Shown piece by piece: positions 6,152-11,106 of a stretch of 11,106 bases of DNA (its first letter is position 1; the number at the start of each line of letters is the position of its first letter). A program made the translations under genes and the position numbers. The stretch comes from JBNJGT01 sp051819765. GTDB lineage: Archaea; Nanobdellota; Nanobdellia; Woesearchaeales; JACJVW01. The notes under the pieces were generated by a model. That model was not told the DNA's origin, made no database searches, and saw only the letters and a list, made by a program, of their open reading frames with translations. The DNA is taken from contig JBNJGT010000049.1 in assembly GCA_051819765.1 (NCBI GenBank), forward strand, positions 1 through 11,106, read 5' to 3'.

Positions 6152-6499
6152 CTGATCAGTAGTAAAGGGCTTGGTAAGATACACCGGGTGCTGAATCTTT
6201 ACGTCTGTCAGGGGAAGATCAAGCCGATCCAGGGCCTCCTGGAACGCCTGCATCGAAATACTCGTCACCACAACAATGGGCACCGCTTTCTTACGACGCA
6301 TCGCCTGGAACACATCCATCCCGTTTCTTCCCGGAAGCATGATATCAAGCAACACAAGATCAGGCAAGTGCGACTCGAACTCCTGCATCGCGGTCTCGAA
6401 ATCTCCAGCAAAAGAAAAATCTGAATAGCCCAGCTTCACCAGGCTATCCTTCATCATCCGCTGCTGCAAGGCAGAATCATCAACAATCAGTACCTTCAT
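6116..6499 (-). CDS. Stand-alone CheY-like response regulator receiver
   Basis: A 127-residue phosphoacceptor domain of two-component systems with no output domain. Key residues are all present: the acidic pair D7-D8, the phosphorylation site D52 within LLDIMLPGRNG, T79 in VVVTS, and K110 followed by P111. It would take phosphate from a histidine kinase, none of which lies in this window, and act by binding a partner. Its ATG overlaps the stop of the preceding membrane-protein gene in an ATGA (6496-6499), with no separate promoter seen, so the two are probably co-translated and may work together. The segment between T79 and K110 is somewhat long (DRLDLPLTDVKIQHPVYL), which may alter the output face. 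The gene tail overlaps the convergent fusion gene by 36 nt. Family assignment is secure; partner and output are unknown. Confidence 0.93.
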   Translation of the reverse strand: MKVLIVDDSALQQRMMKDSLVKLGYSDFSFAGDFETAMQEFESHLPDLVLLDIMLPGRNGMDVFQAMRRKKAVPIVVVTSISMQAFQEALDRLDLPLTDVKIQHPVYLTKPFTTDQLRAAIRTALQQ

Positions 6500-7416
6500 T
6501 TTCTTTGGGTTTTAGCTGATTTCGCACTTTTCTTTTTTGCCGTCTTTTTTGCCGTCTTTGTTTTGCTGGTTTTCTGTTTAGCCGTGCTCGTGCCGGATGT
6601 ACCACTGGCCTTTTTTGTCTGACCAGTTGCCTTAGCACTTTTCTTTTTTGCAGTCTTTGCCTTGCTGACCGTCTCTCCCTTCGCTTTGGCTTTCTTCTTG
6701 GTGCTGCTCTTCGCTGTTTTGGCTTTCGTGCTGGCCGTCTCTCCCTTCGCTTTGGCCTTCTTTTTGGCCTTCGGAGTACCCTTCGCTGTTTTCTTTTCAC
6801 TTGTAGTTTTTCCCTTCGCAGCGCTCTTTTGGGTTTTGGCTTTGCTGGTTTTAGCCTTAGGCGTGTCTTCTGTGTCTATACCAGCCACTTTGATCTCTGC
6901 TCCTGAATCCCGCCTTGAGCGCACATGATGCTTGACATCATGCCCAAGGTCAGCAAAGGTCATGGTATCAATGGACCCCCGCAGGTAGATGTCCCTGACT
7001 GCCCGATCGAACCCGAAAAAGTAGATCAGAAAGGCATAGACTATCACGCACAAGGCACCAAAAAGCCCCCGCATAACAAAGAACTGGGCAATCAAGCCGA
7101 GAGCCGCAGAGACGATGACAACCCACCGGGCCCAGTTATGATAGCGCGCAAGCGCATGATACACAAGCACCGCAATGAATGAGATGACGACAATGAACAA
7201 CCCGATCGCCAAAAGCGCAGTGCTGATGGTCTCGGTCATGTTCGTCACATCCAGCATGATCCCTTTTGAGGTGGCAATGACTGCGTCCCGCACAATCTTT
7301 CGGCCAAAGAAACTGACTCCCACCATGAACAGGCCACCCAAAAATGACAGCCCGGCGGTTATATACCCCAATATGACAATGATTGATATGACTCGTTTTG
7401 CAATAGATTCTTCCAT
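6496..7416 (-). CDS. Four-TM membrane protein with histone-H1-like Lys/Ala tail
   Basis: I do not recognise a named family. The 306 residues divide into a membrane part with four predicted segments (about 8-36, 62-88, 97-115, 117-137), a linker rich in charged residues and His (138-184), and a very basic tail (about 185-306) built almost only from Lys, Ala, Thr, Ser and Gly. The tail has 22-residue tandem repeats: KKKAKAKGET occurs at 218-227 and 240-249. It resembles the C-terminal tails of histone H1, bacterial Hc1-like proteins and AlgP, which bind DNA or other polyanions. With both ends probably cytoplasmic, it could tether DNA or RNA to the membrane; that is inference. The start is set by AAGGAGG seven bases upstream. 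It is followed by a receiver gene in a 4-nt overlap. Low-complexity expansion of no specific function is the alternative. Confidence 0.75.
   Translation of the reverse strand: MEESIAKRVISIIVILGYITAGLSFLGGLFMVGVSFFGRKIVRDAVIATSKGIMLDVTNMTETISTALLAIGLFIVVISFIAVLVYHALARYHNWARWVVIVSAALGLIAQFFVMRGLFGALCVIVYAFLIYFFGFDRAVRDIYLRGSIDTMTFADLGHDVKHHVRSRRDSGAEIKVAGIDTEDTPKAKTSKAKTQKSAAKGKTTSEKKTAKGTPKAKKKAKAKGETASTKAKTAKSSTKKKAKAKGETVSKAKTAKKKSAKATGQTKKASGTSGTSTAKQKTSKTKTAKKTAKKKSAKSAKTQRK
6669..6756. repeat. Tandem repeat coding for 22-residue units in the basic tail
   Basis: CCGTCTCTCCCTTCGCTTTG and the next two bases occur at 6669-6690 and again at 6735-6756, a 66-nt period equal to 22 codons. Flanking bases also match closely, so this is a recent DNA-level duplication in the Lys/Ala tail. 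Shorter GCCGTCTTTTTT repeats lie near 6538-6555. Confidence 0.8.
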
Positions 7417-7423
7417 GATCCAG

Positions 7424-7430
7424 CCTCCTT
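7424..7430 (-). promoter_or_regulatory. Ribosome binding site of the H1-tailed membrane protein
   Basis: On the minus strand AAGGAGG lies seven bases before the ATG at 7416, a strong site that fixes this start. Confidence 0.85.
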
Positions 7431-7453
7431 TTCAGTTCCCTAAAAGAAATTTC

Positions 7454-7461
7454 CTTATAAA
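7454..7461 (-). promoter_or_regulatory. TATA box of the membrane protein-receiver operon
   Basis: TTTATAAG on the minus strand lies in the 50-nt gap after the ATPase stop. A 30-nt spacing puts the transcription start near 7431, so the leader would be about 15 nt and begin with the Shine-Dalgarno sequence. This suggests the operon is transcribed separately from the ATPase upstream. Confidence 0.6.
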
Positions 7462-7466
7462 TTTTT

Positions 7467-10151
7467 CTAAGATATGGCCAAGCGTTCCCGCTCCCCCATC
7501 TCAACCTTGAGCGAATACTTCTTGAACTCTATGAAGAGGATGATACTTGATGAGACCCCAAGCACCAATGCCCATTCAAACACGCCCAATGCCACTGTCC
7601 CGAATATTCCTTGCAAAAACGGCACATACAACAGCAGGATCGTGAAGACCAACGAGAGAAAGACTCCCATCGTAAGCATCCGGTTGGAGAATACCTCCCG
7701 GTGGAAGATCGAATCATTCCATGATTTTGCATTGAAGGTATGGAACAGCTCAAACAGGACGATCGTCACAAAGGTTATCGTCTGCGCTGCAGCCACATCA
7801 TCCATCCGATAGAGGTACCAGATATACAGTGAGACCGTGCCAAGCACCACGAACGGGACCGTGCTGAAGATCCGCATCAGCACGAAATCATTCAGGATGT
7901 TCTCTTTTGGATCCCGTGGTCGTTGTTTCATGATATGAGGGTTAGATTTCTCCAGGCTCAGCCCGATCGCCGGAAACTCGCTGGTGACAAGATTGATGAC
8001 AAGAACCATGAGAGCGGTGAGCGGCAGGCTCATTCCAGCGATGATCGCAAGCAGGATCAAAAATACCTCTGACATGCTCCCCACTAGCAGATAATAGATG
8101 AACTTCCTGATATTGCTGTAGATATTACGGCCGGATTCCACAGCCTTGACGATTGTCGCGAACTTGTCATCCTTGAGGATCAGGTCAGATGCCTCCTTTG
8201 CCACCTCAGTCCCCCGCTGACCCATGGAGACACCGATATCCGCTTTCTTCAGGGCAGGTGCATCATTCACACCATCTCCAGTCATCGCGACGATATGCCC
8301 TTTCTTCTGGAGAGATTCCACAATCTTTAGCTTATGCTCAGGTGTTGTCCTGGCAAATACAGTCACTGAATCGATGATCCGCAAGAACTCCTTTTCCTCC
8401 TTTTCATCCACAATCTTATCAAGCTCTTCAGCAGTCAGGATATTGTCATCCTCATCATAGATGCCAAGCTCCTTTCCGATTGCGGCAGCAGTACGCTTGC
8501 TGTCACCAGTGATCATGATCGTACGGATCCCCGCATCCTGGCACTTCCTGATTGACTTGAATGCCAAAGGATCAGGTGGATCCCGGATCCCAAAGAGGGC
8601 AACCAGGACAAGGTTCTTCTCAACAAGCTCTTGTTTGGGAGACCGCCCATGCCGCTTGTAGGCAACCGCCAGGACACGGTAGCCCTTACCTGCAAGGGCC
8701 TCATTCTTTCTCTTGAACTGTGTAAGCGCCGCATCGGTGAGTTTCTTGACCCTGCCATTCTCAAGATACCAGGCTGCCTTGGAGAATATATTCTCAGGGG
8801 CTCCTTTCGAATGGACATACGTGTCAGCACCGACCCTATCGATGACACTCATCATCTTACGGTTGGGATCAAAAGAGAACTCTTTCAGACGCTCACAATC
8901 CTTGGAGACACCAGCCTTGCGGGCAAGTGCCACAAGCGCGCCCTCTGTCGGCTCCCCCTCGACGATCCACTCATCTTCCTCCTGGGCGATATCCGCGTTG
9001 TTGCAGAAGAGCCCGATCTGCACCGAGCGCAAAACCGTAGGAAGACGGGTGATATCCGCCTCACGTCGTTTGACCAGAAACCTCCCCTCAGGGGAATAGC
9101 CGTTTCCCTCCACGTCCACCTCTGCATCCATTGTAAAGATCTTCTCAACCATCATCTTGTTCTGCGTGAGCGTTCCGGTCTTGTCAGAACAGATGACAGA
9201 GCAGGTGCCAAGGGTCTCGACCGCAGGCAAACTCTTGACGATGGCATTCTCCCGAGACATGCGATTCACCCCGAATGCAAGGCATATCCCAACGACAGTT
9301 GGCAGGCTTTCAGGTATTCCTGATACAATGATCGCCATGGAGAATATCACCATCTCAAGCCAATGCACACCTTGGGCAAGCCCGATAAAGAACGCGATGA
9401 TCGCAGCAATAAACGCAAAGACCGCAATCTGTTTGGAAAGCGTATCAAGCCTTCGCTGCAGAGGAGTCACCTGCTCCTCCACATCCTGGATAAGGGTGCT
9501 GATCTTCCCAAGTTCAGTATCCTTTCCGGTAGCCACAACAAGGCCAGTACCAGTCCCCCCTGTCACTGGCGTCCCCGAGTATGCCATATTCACCCGGTCT
9601 GATAGATTGACATCGTTATCCAGGACAATATCTTCCTTTTGGACAGGCACAGATTCGCCAGTAAGCGTAGATTCATCCACTGACAGGCTATTGCACTCAA
9701 TCAGACGCACATCAGCACCGATGATATCCCCGCGCTTCAGGATGAGCAGATCACCTGGCACAAGCTCGCGCGCATTGATTTGCTGCTCCTTCCCGCGTTT
9801 GACTCTCGACGTTTTCGGAGCGAGTTTGATCAGTGAATCCATCTCTTTTGTCGCGCGAAACTCCATGAAAAAATTCAAGAGCACAATAAAGACGATAATG
9901 AAAAGTATGACAATCGCCTCAACCATGTGGCCAATAAGATAAGATATTCCAAAGGTCAGGCCCAGAATCCACACGATGAATGACTTGAACTGTCGAAGGA
10001 GAATCTGAGGGATAGTTCGCCGTTTGCTGGTAAGGATCTCGTTGTACCCATACGTTTTCAGGCGTTTCTCGGCTTCCGCCTGAGAGAGGCCTTCTTTAGA
10101 GCTCCCAAACTCCGTGAACAGGGACTCTAATGACCTCTTATAGTAATCCAT
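7467..10151 (-). CDS. P2-type cation-transporting ATPase
   Basis: A membrane ion pump of 894 residues with the P-type layout and about ten transmembrane segments. It has an N-terminal cation-ATPase domain (SLESLFTEFG), actuator motif TGES (164-167), PESLP in M4 (280-284), phosphorylation site DKTGTLT (D323), KGAPE in the nucleotide domain (449-453), TGD (548-550) and GDGVNDAP (625-632). It is closest in layout to the Ca2+/Na+,K+ group. Compared from memory with SERCA, equivalents of E309 (E281), E771 (E695), N796 (N720) and E908 (E801) are present. The M6 motif NLVTDG reads NLVTSE (720-725), so the key aspartate is serine with glutamate next to it. The ion is therefore uncertain: Ca2+, Na+, K+ or H+. 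I chose the ATG at 10151 because it lies 30 nt after a TATA box; an in-frame ATG at 10196 would start upstream of that promoter. Confidence 0.93.
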   Translation of the reverse strand: MDYYKRSLESLFTEFGSSKEGLSQAEAEKRLKTYGYNEILTSKRRTIPQILLRQFKSFIVWILGLTFGISYLIGHMVEAIVILFIIVFIVLLNFFMEFRATKEMDSLIKLAPKTSRVKRGKEQQINARELVPGDLLILKRGDIIGADVRLIECNSLSVDESTLTGESVPVQKEDIVLDNDVNLSDRVNMAYSGTPVTGGTGTGLVVATGKDTELGKISTLIQDVEEQVTPLQRRLDTLSKQIAVFAFIAAIIAFFIGLAQGVHWLEMVIFSMAIIVSGIPESLPTVVGICLAFGVNRMSRENAIVKSLPAVETLGTCSVICSDKTGTLTQNKMMVEKIFTMDAEVDVEGNGYSPEGRFLVKRREADITRLPTVLRSVQIGLFCNNADIAQEEDEWIVEGEPTEGALVALARKAGVSKDCERLKEFSFDPNRKMMSVIDRVGADTYVHSKGAPENIFSKAAWYLENGRVKKLTDAALTQFKRKNEALAGKGYRVLAVAYKRHGRSPKQELVEKNLVLVALFGIRDPPDPLAFKSIRKCQDAGIRTIMITGDSKRTAAAIGKELGIYDEDDNILTAEELDKIVDEKEEKEFLRIIDSVTVFARTTPEHKLKIVESLQKKGHIVAMTGDGVNDAPALKKADIGVSMGQRGTEVAKEASDLILKDDKFATIVKAVESGRNIYSNIRKFIYYLLVGSMSEVFLILLAIIAGMSLPLTALMVLVINLVTSEFPAIGLSLEKSNPHIMKQRPRDPKENILNDFVLMRIFSTVPFVVLGTVSLYIWYLYRMDDVAAAQTITFVTIVLFELFHTFNAKSWNDSIFHREVFSNRMLTMGVFLSLVFTILLLYVPFLQGIFGTVALGVFEWALVLGVSSSIILFIEFKKYSLKVEMGERERLAIS

Positions 10152-10173
10152 GCAAGGATTCATGGGGATTCTG

Positions 10174-10181
10174 TTTTTAAA
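10174..10181 (-). promoter_or_regulatory. TATA box of the P-type ATPase gene
   Basis: TTTAAAAA on the minus strand, with its first base 30 nt from the A of the ATG at 10151. No Shine-Dalgarno sequence precedes that ATG, in line with a leaderless transcript. Confidence 0.65.
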
Positions 10182-10251
10182 TTTTACTCCCGTCAACGAT
10201 GAAAACCAGGAGACCCATTGAGACTACTCGAAAGGCATGACACAAAATACA

Positions 10252-10259
10252 TTTATATA
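10252..10259 (+). promoter_or_regulatory. TATA box of the secreted protein gene
   Basis: TTTATATA is a perfect consensus whose first base is 30 nt from the ATG at 10282. The C-rich stretch between them holds no ribosome binding site, so a leaderless transcript is likely. Confidence 0.75.
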
Positions 10260-10281
10260 GAGAGCTTCATCTCCCCCCACC

Positions 10282-10788
10282 ATGAATTGGAAGAGTACCG
10301 TGATGACAGGCCTCTTTGTGCTGATGGCATCACAGGCTCCGGCCCTGGAGTGCACCCAAAGTCTGGCACCAAAACCCAACTACGAATTGGTCTTTGGCTG
10401 GTACAAGAAGAATGCTCTTGAAAGCATGTTCCAGGAAATCCAACCCAGCAACCCTCACTACTCCCAGGCCATAAGCGACATCTACAGTGAAGGGGAAAAG
10501 CCGCTGGTCCGCGATGTCCTCACCCAAAATCTCGAATTGCTCAAAGGATACGCTGCAAAAAACAAGGAACTCAACGAAGCCTGCACAGATCACATACGGT
10601 TCTACGAGAGTCTCCAGGAAAAGCCAGACACCAACCAGAACCGGATTCTTGAAGCCCTCATAGAAGGCCTGGTTGAATCGAAGAATACTTCCATAGAACA
10701 CAACAATCGCCACATGGCCCAGATCTTCCACCGCATCGGAAACTATGCGAAAGCACGGGCACTCCTTCTGGCATCAGACTACAAGTGA
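10282..10788 (+). CDS. Small secreted alpha-helical protein, unknown function
   Basis: I do not recognise this 168-residue protein. It starts with a likely Sec signal peptide: a short basic start (MNWK), a hydrophobic core at about residues 6-16 and a probable cut after AQ-type small residues near 18-21 (SQAPA then LEC). The sequence around C24 is not a good lipobox, so a lipoprotein is unlikely. The mature part is charged and appears mostly helical, with Asn, Gln, Glu and Lys throughout. Two cysteines, in ALEC and NEACTD, could form a disulfide outside the cell. The ATG lies 30 nt after a perfect TATA box. It is divergent from the P-type ATPase, and its TGA directly abuts the stop of the convergent 2TM gene. 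The evidence for a real gene is good: promoter, signal peptide and codon use like its neighbours. Its role cannot be told. Confidence 0.75.
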   Translation: MNWKSTVMTGLFVLMASQAPALECTQSLAPKPNYELVFGWYKKNALESMFQEIQPSNPHYSQAISDIYSEGEKPLVRDVLTQNLELLKGYAAKNKELNEACTDHIRFYESLQEKPDTNQNRILEALIEGLVESKNTSIEHNNRHMAQIFHRIGNYAKARALLLASDYK

Positions 10789-11061
10789 TCACTTGAAAGC
10801 GCGCGCATCCACATACGCTTCCAGCTCAGCCATCTCTGCATCAATCCACTTGACAGCGAATAGGTAATGCACAATTATTCCGAACGCCCAGCCGACCAAA
10901 GGGTAAAGGATGTATGCATCTTGTGGGAAATACAGCATGTTCACGACAATCAGCATGAAACTCACTAACCCAAAGACTACCAGATGCAGTAGGAACCGTT
11001 CTTTCCCCTTTTCTTTCTTGATTTCCCTGAATGCCTGTTTATAGGCATCGAGCTTGTTCAT
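10789..11061 (-). CDS. 2TM-domain small membrane protein
   Basis: A 90-residue protein with a charged N-terminal helix (1-22), two membrane segments (about 24-42 and 51-68) joined by a short loop with YFPQDAYILYPLVGWAFG, and an acidic C-terminal helix. This arrangement, especially the WPL/YPLxGWxxGxxxH-like entry to the second segment, fits the 2TM domain family (PF13239), small proteins that are often next to or fused with sensor kinases. Its molecular role is unknown. The ATG at 11061 is exactly 30 nt past the first base of a TATA box, so the mRNA is probably leaderless. The stop abuts that of the convergent secreted-protein gene (TGATCA at 10786-10791). Confidence 0.78.
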   Translation of the reverse strand: MNKLDAYKQAFREIKKEKGKERFLLHLVVFGLVSFMLIVVNMLYFPQDAYILYPLVGWAFGIIVHYLFAVKWIDAEMAELEAYVDARAFK

Positions 11062-11083
11062 ACCGTTTTTTTTGATAGTGGAC

Positions 11084-11091
11084 TTTTTAAA
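11084..11091 (-). promoter_or_regulatory. TATA box of the 2TM protein gene
   Basis: TTTAAAAA on the minus strand, with its first base 30 nt from the A of the ATG at 11061, the same spacing as three other genes in this window. Confidence 0.7.
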
Positions 11092-11106
11092 TATTTCGAT
11101 ACTGGG

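Noticed and set aside
6480..6800. Arg-rich 106-codon frame on the minus strand within the basic tail
   Set aside because: It is the +1 shadow of the Lys/Ala repeats (AAG-rich codons read as AGR) and has no start signals.
8631..9942. Long plus-strand open frames (8631-9323 and 9157-9942) opposite the P-type ATPase
   Set aside because: They cover conserved ATPase motifs on the other strand, contain no recognisable domain and look like antisense shadows.
10152..10196. ATG at 10196 or 10163 as ATPase start
   Set aside because: 10196 lies upstream of the TATA box at 10174-10181, and 10163 is too close to it; 10151 has the 30-nt spacing and the family's usual N-terminus.

Overview
The window looks archaeal. 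Its promoters are TTTAWATA-type TATA boxes. Several genes begin exactly 30 nt after the first base of such a box, which points to leaderless transcripts. It carries a two-AAA-domain CDC48/VAT ATPase and an HSR1-like winged-helix regulator. Genes are tightly packed, with 4-nt ATGA overlaps inside operons and convergent neighbours that abut or overlap tail to tail. Coding GC is around one half. S-adenosylmethionine synthetase is of the bacterial MetK type, which most archaea lack, so a lineage with bacterial gene gains (for example a DPANN-like group) is possible. I cannot fix the taxon.

Layout: (1) 1-68, start of a possible minus-strand gene running off the left edge, with a KTSC-like N-terminus. 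(2) 186-1343, metK, overlapping tail to tail with (3) an HSR1-like heat-shock regulator (minus, 1332-1730). (4) A 136-bp divergent promoter region with two TATA boxes and one inverted repeat, ATAAC-N5-GTTAG. (5) A heat-shock/protein-quality operon: hsp20 (1867-2310), a minimal site-2-protease-like membrane metalloprotease (2307-2861) and cdc48 (2864-4942), closed by a hairpin plus T9 terminator. (6) A 318-bp gene-free stretch with three inverted repeats. (7) 5261-6151, a fusion of an ITPA/HAM1-like domain and an HIGH-type nucleotidyltransferase, overlapping by 36 nt with (8) a minus-strand operon of a four-TM protein with a histone-H1-like Lys/Ala tail (6496-7416) and a stand-alone receiver protein (6116-6499). 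(9) A P2-type cation ATPase (7467-10151, minus). (10) A small secreted protein (10282-10788) abutting (11) a 2TM-domain protein (10789-11061, minus).

The best-connected system is the heat-shock locus. A predicted repressor faces an operon that joins a holding chaperone, an unfoldase and, unusually, an intramembrane protease. The inverted repeat lies between the hsp20 TATA box and the expected transcription start and nearly matches the CTAAC-N5-GTTAG site that I recall for Archaeoglobus fulgidus HSR1. The most novel-looking items are that embedded protease, the coupled pair of H1-tailed membrane protein and receiver, and the ITPA-nucleotidyltransferase fusion.
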